A stretch of 64,000 nt of DNA, from NCBI GenBank assembly GCA_028554645.1, contig JAQOOI010000064.1, positions 2,294,001 to 2,358,000 on the forward strand. The letters run 5' to 3'. This DNA is from Omphalotus guepiniiformis. Its lineage: Eukaryota > Basidiomycota > Agaricomycetes > Agaricales > Omphalotaceae. How positions within the stretch are numbered: position 1 is the stretch's first letter; each line of letters opens with the position of its first letter. Positions 11,735-23,365 of the stretch are shown here, one piece after another. Below the pieces are notes generated by a model. It did no database searches and was not told the DNA's origin. It was given only the letters and a program-made list of their open reading frames with translations. A program made the position numbers and the translations under genes.

Positions 11735-13726
11735 ATGCCTCCCAAGGTAGATTCGAAAATCTTGCTCGATGAGCCTCAATGAATCTTTCTTCTTTCTTCA
11801 GCGAAAAGCACCTGCTGAAGACTCTGAGAAGACACAAAATGCAGCTACCGCGTCTGGTCGATCTACTCGAAGCTCAACTCGGAAAACTAAAGTGGCGACA
11901 ACTGAGGAGACGCCTGTTGTAACAGCAAAAGCCAGCAAAGCCTCTGGAAGTAGCAGGTCGGTGACACAATTGTGTATCTGTCCGGGTACAGTTGGAATGT
12001 CATCTGACTGGCATGTTTTGTGGAATAATCTTCAGAACCAAAAAACCGAAGGAGGATACTGATGAGGCGAGTAGTCGCATTCCTATTGAGTGAACGTAAT
12101 TATTTATTGTCAATATTATCTTCACAGCCTCCCCCACCAAAGAGAGCTAGATTATCGAGAACTACAGGCACTTCGAAAACATCTAAAGTTGAAGCAGTGA
12201 AGGGGCAGCCGTAAGCTTTAATCGTCCTCACAACCGTTCTTTGACCGTTCATTTCATTCTCTCTTCTATTGCGCGTATTTTCCCGGCGCTTACCCCGCAC
12301 AACGCACATTGTTCTTTATCTCATTCCATCCATTCCGTCCGTCAAATTTGACACCCAGTCGCGACGTGAATAGTAACGTGCGCGTATTTCCTAAATTGAG
12401 TTTACCACGTGGCTGACCTCTTCTCAGGATCAGGAAACCGCCTCTAGCAACCTGTGAGTGTGCATCATCGTTGTTCTTGTGCTTCGATTGCTGTGCAGTG
12501 AAGAGCTGTATAAGTTCATTAAGACTTGGGTGTGGTGGTCTGTGGAGGCACCTCCATGCGTCTATCATCTTTACTTTGCTGTATTTCTGACAGAGTTCTT
12601 AGTCAGGACGGACCTGAGCAAAGTTCAAAGGTGAGTTGCCCATTTCTTCAAGCCACGCTCGTTCTTCGCTTATTGTGCAAAGTCTCAGACAACTGAATCG
12701 ACAACACACCCCAAAAATGCCCCACCTTCGACCAAATCTGAACCCTATACCCCTGCCCGTGCAATACAACTCTTTGAAGCATACGTTGACGCTGACGACC
12801 CTACGCTCATCGGACCGGAAGGACTGGAGAAACTTTGCAGTGACGCAAACATTCCACTTGACGGTGCAATGCCGCTGATTCTCGCATGGCAATTGAATTC
12901 AAAGGAGATGGGGAAGTTCACAAAGGATGAATGGGTGGCGGGGACTTCGGCACTGAAGTACGGCCTCTTTATTGGTCCGATGCTCCATAGCTGATGCTTT
13001 CATAGGGTCGCCTCGTTACCCCCTCTTCATACCGCTCTTTCAGATCTTGACAGTCTCCTAATCTTCGACAAACCTGCAATCAAGTCGGTGGGGAAGAAAG
13101 ACCCCTATGACCGGTCGAATTACGTGTCTTATGCGCAAAACAAGAAATCTGCATTTCAGAAGTTGTACATGTTCTGCTTTAATCTCGCAAAGCCCGAGTA
13201 AGCATCCTTTCGGAAGCCTCTTTGAGCACGACGTGTTAACTGTGATATAGACAATCACGGAACATTGATATGGAGGTATTTCATCATTCTTCCTCTCATG
13301 TATGTGGGGTGACTAGACGTGACTCCACAGACGTCTTGCGCGTTATGGGGTGTTCTATTAGCACCGAAGTATTCTCTCATGGAAGAAGTACTAAGATTCA
13401 TCACAGTAGGTCTTAGGGGTTTTCTCGTGGGTGCATTTTTCTTATGCATGTTCTAGGAAAAGTCGGGTACGTACAAAGCGACAAATAAGGACCTCTGGAG
13501 TATGGTAGGAGTAGGCCCTCGATGCTCTCCACTATTTTTCTCATTTCATGTAGATGCTCGAATTTTGTGATACGGTAAAACCGGATTTACAGGACTACGA
13601 GGCCGATGGCGTTAGTTTCCCCACCGCACTCGTATCTAGTCTTTTGTTGACCTGATTAATCTCCCCCAGGCTTGGCCCACACTATTAGACGACTTCGTCG
13701 CGTGGAAGAAAGCCGACTCGAGTTGA
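11735..13726 (+). CDS. DCN1: DCN1-like protein (DCUN1 domain, neddylation co-E3)
   Basis: Scaffold that promotes NEDD8 transfer to cullins. Thirteen exons sum to 1050 nt (349 residues): 11735-11746, 11802-11956, 12036-12066, 12128-12196, 12428-12453, 12603-12630, 12683-12957, 13006-13197, 13251-13275, 13331-13405, 13457-13504, 13554-13610, 13670-13726. The first 120 residues are a Lys/Ser/Thr-rich disordered tail beginning MPPKRKAPAED; no UBA domain is visible. The DCUN1 domain follows: LFEAYVDADDPTLIGPEGLE, ILAWQLNSKEMGKFTKDEW, TSCALWGVLLAPKYSLME, and the C-terminal WPTLLDDFVAWKK. Exon boundaries in the tail (12128-12630) are uncertain because low-complexity sequence gives little guidance. 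One intron there (12067-12127) appears to use a GC donor. Confidence 0.88.
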
Positions 13727-14227
13727 TAGCGGATGCTCGTATAGTAACCTCAATTCCTACTACCTTCTACGCCCCTCGTTTGCTGTGCTTTCTCTGCAAT
13801 ATCGGACTGCTACGCATTCTTGTTATACATTCATGTTTCATTATAACAAATGTCCTATCAAGATGTCTCTTAAAATGAACATTTATGTTCTGTACATTGA
13901 CATATGAAGCATGAAGCATACGATGTATACCTGTTCACTCGGACAGAGGACATGGAAAGAACACGGAGACCGGATCCAGTGCAATAGATATGCTACAGAT
14001 ATGGTATGTATACAGTGTGGAGGGCGCAATGGTATGATACAGTGGGCCAATGACGGTAAATGAGCTATGCGTAGGGTATGAGACCGGATAAGTAAAAATG
14101 CGTGTGCACAATAGAACGAACGAAACAGAAGTGCCCCGAAAACCAGGGGATGAAAAGAAGCATGGGCGATGAAGAACGAATGCTGGTCGAAGAGGAAACA
14201 AAAATGCAAACGAGAACCTCGCTCGTT
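13727..14227. other. Intergenic region
   Basis: About 500 bases between the convergent 3' ends of DCN1 and the DUF7330-like gene. ORFs here lack motifs; nothing else is seen. Confidence 0.5.
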
Positions 14228-14967
14228 TCAGTCCTCTAGTAGAAAATCCCAGTCGATTGCTGTCTCTGGTGCCCTCCTCGAACACCCAAACATCCTCTTC
14301 AGTGTTTCCTTCTGCACATTCTCTGGTGCACATGTCTGGACATCCCACATACGAAACGATACGTGACCATGTGTCACGACAACTACGCAGTCCTCATTGA
14401 CAGCTGCACTGTCACCACTGTTAAAGCGTACATTCTCCATGATTCGATTGACGAACCCGGCGGAGAATTTAGCTTTGCCAGAATACTGTATAACGCCCTT
14501 GAAGTCAGAGGGTAACCAGACAATCACGTCTGACATTGACCCCTGGACCTCGAGATAGAATTTAGACCGAGAAATACTCCGGCACTGAGATACGCGTTAG
14601 AAGACGATCACAACGAGAATATTTAAGCTCCTACTCACAACTTTGAGCTTCATCGGTCCTGACTCGGTACCGACGAACATGTTCATACGATAGTCGACTG
14701 GCTGATACCGTGCGCGATAGTGCGGAAGGATCAGGGAAAGATCTATGGGTCTTTTCGCGACATCTAAGTAGTAATCCCAGTCTGAATCGCCATGATATGT
14801 GACTTTATGAGAGCCAGTAGGTTGAGGAATTAAACTATGGCCTTTTTCATTAGAGGACGTTGAAGTAGAACACTATAAAACAACGTGGAAAGTAACACGT
14901 ATGAGACGCTTTGACTGATCAGGGAAAACACGAAACGACGTACAATGGAATGTTCGATGTTTGACAT
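14228..14967 (-). CDS. DUF7330-like conserved basidiomycete protein
   Basis: Three exons, 14228-14584, 14639-14872 and 14944-14967, give 204 residues. It resembles the Agaricomycete family I know as DUF7330, a beta-rich protein of unknown function: DWDYYLDVAKRPIDLSLILP, YRMNMFVGTESGPMKLKV, FYLEVQGSMSDVIVWLPSDF, KAKFSAGFVNRIMENV. There is no signal peptide or transmembrane segment. The first exon encodes only eight residues and is the weakest part of the model; a different upstream start is possible. The family name is from memory of sequence pattern, not from a search. Function unknown. Confidence 0.6.
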
Positions 14968-17096
14968 TAAGCAGCAATACACTCAGAATAAAGAGTCTCT
15001 AAGTTATGGAAGGGAAACTGAAAAACGGGGGATAAAGGGCGATTGACATAGCGAACAGACAAAGCTTTATATGCAAAGGGCCCTTTGTCCTCGTTACGGT
15101 TACAAGGCTTTCCTATTTCGCAACAATTTCTCAAACAAGTCCGATCGTTCCACGTGCAGTGGCACATGGCGATTATGTAAAACAATAACGGGTCCTTCGC
15201 TTATTCCATTTCTCCTCATCTTGGAATTTGACATAAGAACAAGGCCACATCCCTCTACAGACAATGAGGGTTCTCTCTCCATTTTTCTACTGTTGTGTAT
15301 ACAATGGACAGTGAACTACAATGTCACTATAGCCTCATTTACAGCAAGAAGGCTCCGAGTTAGTACAGAGCTTGCTGTTGACCTGCCGGCAGCGGTACAT
15401 ACACAGCGATTCGCTGAATCAATGCGGCCGAGTGATATGCTGTTAACGTTCTCAAACTGTACGACATGCCTTATGATTCTTTGCGCCGATGACCCACTCT
15501 TATTCTCCCTTGTTCTCGTATATATCATAAGCCGTCGGCGTCTTGCATTCACACTTAATTGGGTCCGCCATCGTTCAGTCGGGGCTATACAGCCCATCTG
15601 ATTCCAATGGGACGAAATGAATTTCCAGAGATACCAGGTCGACAATATTTCTCATGGTGCAGACGATCGTCAGTGATCACCACGCGCCTCCAACGAGGCC
15701 TTCCTATCCCGTTGCCATCTGGTTTCAATTTCTGAATCCGCCCCTTTGGACGTTGTGCATTCATACCAACCTTCCCGCAGATTTGTACGGTAGGTGATCG
15801 TCTCTCAGAGGGTGGATATAATCTCAGCCCTACTGGGTCCGGGTCCATTGTTAGCAAACCTCTTGGTTTCCCGGACTCACTGTACTCGAGGTCTGGGTTC
15901 CGCAGCGGGTTTATTTGCAATCTAGATCCAGGCCTTCCGAGTCTAAATTAGGCTTAAATCCCCCTCATCCGGATTCTCCGCAATGTACCCCCGCCAGCCC
16001 CGTACTGCATCGACCGTCGTGCGTGGAAACACAACTGAAACCTTTTGCTATGCATGTTTTCCGAATTCTGCATTTAGGTCTGTTGGTTCCCTCAATGATG
16101 AGCCCCTTGGGTCGTCTTGGGGAAGACTTGCTCTCTCTCACCTAATCTAACGAAATCAAATCATGGCGCTCTATCTTCGAATTTCATAAGGGACCCACTC
16201 AAGGACAAGTCCTGGCCACTCTTCTAGTGCTCCCATCACAGTTCAGCATCCTCCGGACCTATTCCCCAACGAGTAAGTCACTACCTCCGTCGTTCCTGTT
16301 TGATTCACCGCAGGCCACCCGATTTTTCGTCTCATTCCCATCCACAATATGTAGATACAGCATCGATGTTGTTATGATGAAGAAACTTCCTTGCTATCTC
16401 CTTCATGCCAGAGCTGTTATGTGATCTCTTAGGACCGTAAGGCGGAAACAAGACCTTCATCATCAAATAACAGGAATCTGGCTTTCGCAATTCGTAATAT
16501 GTACGTGCAAGGGCCAGATGCAACTGACTGACTTGCGCTGCATCGTACTTGGGCCAAGAATTTGCATTGAATACCAGTGGGGTTTTGACGCAGCAGCCCT
16601 ACTTCTGATGTCTGCGACAATAGGCTGTGACGAAGTTCGAAGATGGATCGACCAGCGTCCATCACAAGTAGTCACTTCCCAAAGATAAACGTCTCGAGGT
16701 TCAAGGTCATCTTCCTCGATATCGAGTTCAGCCTCTTAAGACACACTCCGCCTCATATCTCCGCTTCGTATCTGAGTACTTAGGTCATGTGTAAAAGTCC
16801 GAGAAAAGATCGGGGGAGAGTGTACTAAGTCGTTCAGAGACTCCGTTCCTCTCGTGTCGTCTCGATTCTGAGATACAGCACAACCAGCATATGACTTTGA
16901 ATCGTGACCGATATGATGCCAAAAGGAGGTGCACAATCAAAATTGTTACAAAATGCTGTCGTACGCAATAAATGTTACGAGCAAGATAGATGATGAATAT
17001 TGGATACGTTGTGATGTGAACGCTCTAGATACCGCGAATGCGTTACATTTTCGCGCCCTGAGGGTCCTCTTCCGAGTCAATTATGATTGCGCTGAT
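14968..17096. other. Gene-poor stretch of 2.1 kb
   Basis: No gene could be built here. Frames of 60-180 codons occur on both strands (for example 15071-15601 plus, 15585-15920 minus, 16429-16665 minus) but they overlap each other, show no family motif and do not join through plausible introns. The stretch could hold decayed coding or transposon sequence, or long UTRs; I cannot distinguish these by eye. Confidence 0.4.
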
Positions 17097-18565
17097 CTAT
17101 TTGACCGGACTTGAAGGCCTCGAAGTGTGATCTTTCGCTTCGTGTACCGTAGAGGCAACACCATTAGATACGGGTTTTTTGAGCCTTGCTGCTTCCACCA
17201 ATCTATCAAACTCCGATTTCTGCTTTTTCTGTATACTGCATTGAGTCGTAACCTGAAGTAAATTGTTTCAATACTCACCTGATACGCAACAGGGTCGGAT
17301 ATGTCATGTTTTGTTTTGACTTTCTGTTGTGTCTCCCACTGCCGTAGTTCTCGCCGCAATGCATCCGGAGATTTCCTAAGTTTCTTCGATTTATCTAGGT
17401 TGGCGTTGTAAATAACAACCCAACTTTAGCAGGCGTAAGTAATACTGCAGGAACGAGACAGTACAGTTGAAGACATACCGTTCATGCCGCGCAATCATGG
17501 TGTTCCTATCACCATTTGTTGGCAGGCCTTGTTCTTGAAGAATTTCCCGGATTGCCTTGTCCTTCAAAGTGTCGTACGACTTTTTGGGCAGAGGCGATTC
17601 GTCGTCATCCTCTGACGATGCTCTAAATAGATGTTATTCATGCAAGGCCACAGTGGGTCAAAACTTACCTTTCTTTTCCTTTTCTCTTCGAGGCCTTACC
17701 AACTCGACTATTCGCGCCTAGGATGTTCGCCCATTGGGATTTTGACGTCTGTCCCTGCTCATCGTCGCACCCTCTGTCTAGATGGTTGTTGATATCCTTC
17801 AACTGAATGCGTTTGGAGCACGAGGGACATTTCACGAAGTCGTCAGCTGCTCTCAGAATATTAGATACACCAGCTTCTTATATAAAAACAAGACAGAACA
17901 TACGCTGCGTGGCTGATACCTCGTCAGTTTCGTCTGAGAAATCTTCGTCCGCGTAGGCCAAGTTCTTTGCGTCTTGAGACAACACAGGTGGCCTCGAACT
18001 GGACGAAGTTACGTCGGCTTCGTTGGAAGAGGGAATGCAGATAATTTCATCATCAGAATGTCCAGATATCTTGCGTCTTTTTGTTGGCCTTGCCGGAGTA
18101 TTTCTACGCCGTTTCTCAGCGAGCAGCTGTAGGATAAAAGGCCTGAGTATCAGCGTGTCAGCGCAGCATGAGATTTACAGACCGAGAGCCCAAGTACCTA
18201 GAAAGCTTCCACGCGGAGACTACCTCTTCCATGGCTGGATTAATCCTCACATGCGCTTCATTTACATCGGACTGGCGACACGTCGGACACTCCTGCTTCA
18301 CGAGGAGCGATTGACGAATACACTGATACGAACAGCTATTTTAGTATATTTCAAACGAGTTACTCGTTACAATTCTCACCACAGAGCAAAAGCAATGCCC
18401 ACATTTGAGCGTAACGGGCCCATCAAAGAATTCTGAACAGATAGGGCACCGTAGAATATTATCAAGAGAACGTAGTCCGGGTGCTGCAGAGTTTTCGGGA
18501 AAATCTGTAGGGTCTTGGACACCGGAAGCCATGGTTTGATATTTGTTGGCGTTATTGCTAGCCAT
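17097..18565 (-). CDS. RAD18: E3 ubiquitin ligase RAD18 (postreplication repair)
   Basis: With Rad6 it monoubiquitinates PCNA at stalled forks to start translesion synthesis. Seven exons, 17097-17228, 17279-17423, 17479-17622, 17669-17849, 17904-18142, 18198-18322 and 18380-18565, sum to 383 residues. Domains appear in the canonical order. The RING (residues 40-80) reads CPICSEFFDGPVTLKCGHCF, CIRQSLLVKQECPTCR. The UBZ4 finger (191-211) has CPSC, then INNHLDRGC. A SAP-type DNA-binding helix pair (about 260-295) reads IREILQEQGLPTNGDRNTMI. The Rad6-binding C-terminal region follows. A second Met at residue 12 could also start translation. Length is close to yeast and fungal Rad18 (about 400-490). 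Confidence 0.95.
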
Positions 18566-19586
18566 GGATTATGATAGAATATCAAAGGGCTGTATAGGAT
18601 TGAGGATGGGTGTCTCTCCGAGAACGCGATTCCTCGCTAATCGTCACATCATGTGATCTCGCGCTCAAGCCGTGACAAGGTCTGCGATCATGTCATCCAT
18701 GATTCTGAACTTCGCTAATCGCAACGACGTTCGTTTACAAAAGCTGTCGACTGGGCCCTGCCTATGATATCTATTGAACTTGAACCATTCTCTGGCGATT
18801 GGGACCTGATATCTCTATTGCTACCTGGAGTTTCACTTGCAAAACTTCGTTGAAACTTTCAATGAAGAGTCTGAAAGTACCTTTGCTCGGCATCCTGTAC
18901 GTGTCTTGTTAAACAGACATCTCAATTGTATGTATCGTGCTGACAGTGGTCGATGCTCAAATAGGCGCGTAAGGACGAATGTCGGATCTAGTACTGACTG
19001 GCCACCTACAAGCCCTGGCTTGGCATCGAAATTCGGCGGCAATTTACAACTTGGTTGCTCGACGATGGCTTTCCGTTCAGTGACTTTCTTCTTTAATGCC
19101 TGCAACTCAGTGGTTATGAATATACGAAGCGCTCTTCATGATGTTCACCTGTGGATATGATTTTCAAGTTTTTAGTGCAACGGCTCTCGTAAACCTGAAG
19201 TTCCCATGAAATTTTCGAACCTGGTCTTCGTATTTTCAACCCGACTACCGAAGGTTCTCCGGAAGCAAGCCTCGATATGGTCCCATGTCGACCATCGACA
19301 TTAGCGCTATGCTATGTTATATTCCAGTTGAGCTACCGGTGACCGCGACGTTATCCCGTAACTTGAAAAATCCCCGAACCTGAACACGAGAAACTTGTGA
19401 TGCAGTAATAATTTCTCCGTCGACAGTCAAGCCAACGACTCAATGCGAGCCGAAGCGTGCGCGCCAAGAGTATTGGGAATATCAGGTATGAACATGTTGA
19501 TTAATGATATCCTCTATAAAAGAGGCGTCTGGTCTTGCAAATGGCTCAGCACTAATTCAACCCGCACAGACTTTGCACTGTAAACT
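18566..19586. other. Intergenic region between RAD18 and the xylanase gene
   Basis: About 1 kb between divergent starts; it should contain the RAD18 promoter and the long upstream control region of the xylanase. A 90-codon minus-strand frame at 18833-19105 has no recognisable motif and is not called. Confidence 0.5.
19515..19521 (+). promoter_or_regulatory. TATA box of the GH10 gene
   Basis: TATAAAA, 72 bases before the xylanase start codon, a usual distance for highly inducible fungal secreted-enzyme genes. Confidence 0.6.
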
Positions 19587-21681
19587 ATGTGGAAGTTGCT
19601 GTCAATCGTTTCTCTCGCTGTTCTCTCTCGACGGGTAGCTGCTGTTGCTGTTTGGGGACAATGTAATGCTCTCGCCCCTTTCTTCCTCGAGTCCGCTTGA
19701 ACTCATTCGCGTCGGATTTACAGGCGGTGGAATAGGATTCTCTGGCAGTGTGATTATCGCTTTGATCCCATTTTCAACCTTATGACTCATGCATTGCTTC
19801 ATAGACTGTCTGTTAGTTCGCGCTGCATGAAACTTCTACTATGCTCCTCTTACCTTGTTCTTCCGCAGGTGATGCAGGATCCACATGTATCACTGAGAAC
19901 CCGTACTACTCCCAGTAGGTCTTTCCATTTCCCGTTTGGACGCAGGAATCTGAGTTTAGTACAGGTGCCAGCCATCATCGTCTGGAGGTGGAGGTTCACC
20001 TGCACCCACCACAACAACAACCCTTTCCCCGGCTCCCACAACGGGTGGAAATACGCTCAACTCGAAGTTCGTGTCTCATGGCAAGAAGTTCTGGGTACGC
20101 AATTTCTATTAAGGAGATGGAGGAGCATAGAAAACTCATGTGCATCCGCAGGGCTCTGCTGCTGATCAGAATACAATCAGTATTTCCGGTTTGTAAACTT
20201 GAAAAATTTGGCGGTCAAAAATCACGGTGACGATTCTATCATTGTACAGCCAACGAAGCTATTCTGGCCTCCCAGTTTGGTGCTGTCACACCAGAGAACT
20301 CTATGAAAGTGCGTACAGTGACTCAAAATTCTCTGGGACGCTTCTGATCACATCGTGTTGCAGTGGGATGCAACTGAAAGTGGGGCACTCACTTTACGCG
20401 CTCGTTCAGCAATAACTTACGCAATTGAATTTCTCAGATACGAGGGGTGTCTTCACGTTCTCTGGCTCGGACTTCCTCGTCAACTGGGCTACGTCTAATG
20501 GCAAAATGATTCGTGGCCATACTCTTGGTAGGGTTCTCAGCATATTTGATTGGCGCAATGAGTCTTGATCAGTCCCAAAGTCTGGCACTCTCAGCTTCCA
20601 TCCTGGGTTTCTGCCATTAATGATAGGACTACCTTGGTGAGTCAAGTGATTATGGGCAATATCATTTCTTACTCAAGATACTTCGGACCATGTAGACCTC
20701 AGTCATACAGAACCACATCGCCAACGTTGCTGGACGATACAAGGGTAAACTTTATGGTAACTACCTTTCATCAAATATAAATCTCACGAATTAAACTGAC
20801 CTGCCCTGATTTTTAGCTGTGAGTATCCACTCTCTTTCCCTAGTTGTCTGGTCTTCAATGATATTTCGTGGAATCAGTGGGACGTGTGCAAGTAAGCGGC
20901 CAATATCAAACGCAGTGACACAACGTGAAATTTGACTTGCCTTGATAGTGAAATCCTCAACGAAGACGGCACTCTTAGTTCTAGCGTCTTCTCGAACGTC
21001 TTAGGCGAGGTAGGCCCTCTCAATTCTTGCTTTAGTCACGCTGACTCCGTTTTAGGACTTCGTCACCATCGCTTTCCAAGCCGCGAGAGCAGCTGATCCG
21101 ACAGCCAAGTGAGACTTCGGTTTGTAGATGTTGACCGTCCTATGATTAAATGCGCTCTCTTTCCAGGCTCTACATCAACGACTTTAATCTTGACTCGAAC
21201 AATGCGAAAGTGCAGGGTATGTCGATGCTGCTTGTAATTAATAAGGCTAACCGCTTGAGTGTCCACAGGTATGGTGAACCTTGTCAAGAGGATTAACAGC
21301 GGCGGCACAAAGCTGATTGACGGAATCGGAACGCAAATGCATCTCAGTGTAAGTACATCTTCTGCCGGAAAGCATGTCACATGTGATAAGATCCTGATTT
21401 CTGACTTCTAGGCTGGAGGTACTGGCGGCGTGCAAGCTGCCTTGACTGCTCTTGCCGGCGCTGGAGTTGAAATCGCCATTACGGAGCTTGACATTGCCGG
21501 TGCTTCCGCTACTGACTACACCAACGTGGTCAAAGCGTGTCTTGCGACCAGTGCATGTGTTTCGATTACTTCTTGGGGAGTTGCAGACGTCAACTCGTGG
21601 CGAGCAAGCAGCACGCCTCTGCTGTTTAACTCCAATTATCAACCCAAGGCGGCCTACACCGCAGTCATGAACGCGATGTGA
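19587..21681 (+). CDS. Secreted endo-1,4-beta-xylanase, CBM1 plus GH10
   Basis: Cuts xylan in plant cell walls; the N-terminal CBM1 anchors it to cellulose. Eighteen exons sum to 1134 nt (377 residues): 19587-19662, 19724-19749, 19805-19811, 19869-19914, 19965-20094, 20152-20188, 20250-20308, 20364-20379, 20438-20527, 20581-20636, 20696-20756, 20817-20818, 20878-20891, 20949-21009, 21056-21108, 21167-21216, 21269-21348, 21412-21681. A signal peptide ends near residue 20. CBM1 ([26 protein letters not shown]) is followed by a Gly/Ser/Pro/Thr linker, then GH10: [28 protein letters not shown] with acid/base Glu208, and ITELDIAG with nucleophile Glu313. One exon is 2 nt and one is 7 nt; both are needed to keep frame and motif. 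The catalytic set is complete, so the enzyme should be active. Confidence 0.92.
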
Positions 21682-22418
21682 TTGGCATTCGATCGGCGGT
21701 CCCGGTCGACCTTCGAATTCGTTCCACTAATGTCCATTAGGTTTTATTATGCTTCATTCATTCTTACTTTACCAAATTGTCCATCTGATCAATCAAACTG
21801 CATTCTTTCAAGGGCCTCATTGAATCGTTTTATATTTCAGTCTTATCAGGAGCCACACAAATCAAACTGATGGTGTACTTCCCGTCGTCCGCTGTTGATA
21901 TAGCGCATCACGCTCTATCAATAGCGCCACTGTCATGGCGCACAATTTGCCCTGGCCCCTGTGTACCTGCAGTACTTAACAGAATAGCACCTAATAAGAA
22001 TCATGGTTCACACATCAGAATTGACTATCATTTGAGTAAAGTCATAGCAGAAGCACGTATCTGACGTATCTGTAAAGTTCAGGTAATCATCTGCAGTACA
22101 AGTTAAGTATATGGGCATGGCACCTAACACGCTTTCCACACCATTGAACTCACTGATGTATTCATGAATTCAGTAGTTATCTTCTCCCGAATCTCCAAAT
22201 TATGGGTGGTCCACACGCACACTGCCTTCAGGTTCTAGGTAGTATCTGAGTACAGGCTCATGTATTTAGTTAAACTCAAAGTTTGGTGGTGTGAGATGGA
22301 CTAAACTTGGATAGGCCTAGTAGTCAGGCTTATCATCACGAGCACCGCTCGAAACCATCCGACCAGCCGAGCTGAGGGTATAAAAAGGCTTGTCCAATGC
22401 ATTCTCTTACCAACTGAA
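21682..22418. other. Intergenic region upstream of the metallothionein-like gene
   Basis: About 740 bases holding the GH10 3' end and the promoter of the next gene, including a TATA box at 22379. No gene is seen. Confidence 0.5.
22379..22386 (+). promoter_or_regulatory. TATA box of the metallothionein-like gene
   Basis: TATAAAAA, about 40 bases before the start codon at 22419. A strong TATA box suits a short, highly inducible gene. Confidence 0.6.
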
Positions 22419-22658
22419 ATGACCATGTCTCTTACTGTCAGCACCTTTTCCCCGCTCCTCTGAATCGCGCCAGCTTACTGACTATTCCTCCCTATACAGA
22501 CCATCTCCATCCCTGTTAACAACGCCTGCGGATTGCAAGATTGTAAATGCACTTCCTCGTAAGCCGATTCCACGAGTACCGTTGGACAAAGCTGAAAGAA
22601 CCCTTCTGATTGTAGTTGCGACTGCAAGCCCAACGAGTGCAACTGCGGCAAGAATTAA
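22419..22658 (+). CDS. Metallothionein-like Cys-rich peptide, 39 residues
   Basis: Three tiny exons, 22419-22436, 22500-22558 and 22616-22658, join to 120 nt. The C-terminal half is Cys-rich: CGLQDCKCTSSCDCK then PNECNCGKN. It has seven cysteines, three C-x-C pairs, a final CGK and no aromatic residues after the start region, which is the hallmark of metal-thiolate peptides. Seven Cys equals the count in Neurospora-type copper metallothionein, although the spacing differs. It would bind Cu, Zn or Cd in the cytosol. A TATA box lies about 40 bases upstream. A second Met two codons in (MSLTTIS) is an alternative start. No single frame exceeds 25 codons, so gene finders would easily miss it. Splice sites are canonical and phases agree, but the assignment rests on composition. 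Confidence 0.7.
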
Positions 22659-23365
22659 GAGGGATATGCACATAACCCACCTCTTCTAATCATCAGTATT
22701 TCATGATGCATATGGACCATAGCCAAGATACTGTTCAGAGTGTGGCGTATCCCATGCACGCAGTTCCCATCCTGTATTGATCTCTTTCATTAAACTTGTA
22801 CCACCTTCTCTCAATATCATATGCCGATTGATCTCCCTTGCAACACACACAGTAAGAATTCACAGAATCTAGCAATAAGCACAAAGACAGCTTGCACCCT
22901 ACTCCAAATATCATTGCGCTTCATTGACGTGTATGAACCAGCCCAGCCACGTGAGAATGGCTGGACCTAGACTACGATAAGCCTTCGAAGACGCACTATG
23001 CCCAACACAAGCCGGTTATTAGCGATTGGCCTTGGAAGCAGTCGCGTGGCCCAACACCGCGAAATCACCCATGATGTGGGTCAATGGCAGGTCGACAATG
23101 TACGGGCAGACGGCATGAGTGCCGAGGCATTGGGTGAGGCGTCGCATCAGTGATCCCCCCAGAGTAAGACCCTCACGGAGTGAAACATGACCTGAGAGGA
23201 GTGATACATCATTAACGTGCTCAATTTTTGAACATCAAATCGAACAGCCGAAATGCACTTATTTCAGAACATCTCGCTTGAATGAAAGATGCAAGAATGG
23301 AAGCATAACTCACATAGTGACACATGTATGCATAATCATGGTCGGACTTGAAGCACGACGCACAA
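22659..23365. other. Intergenic region
   Basis: About 700 bases between convergent genes. Nothing gene-like is seen. Confidence 0.5.

Noticed and set aside
15071..15601. 176-codon plus-strand ORF as a gene
   Set aside because: Contradicted by equally open frames on the other strand; no recognisable domain or hydrophobic pattern.
16332..16675. TPR-like or CHAT-associated protein remnant on the minus strand
   Set aside because: A few segments look helical, but they fall in different frames without splice sites and the match is too weak to claim a pseudogene.
18833..19105. 90-codon minus-strand ORF upstream of the xylanase
   Set aside because: No motif and no plausible adjoining exon; it lies in a region expected to be promoter.
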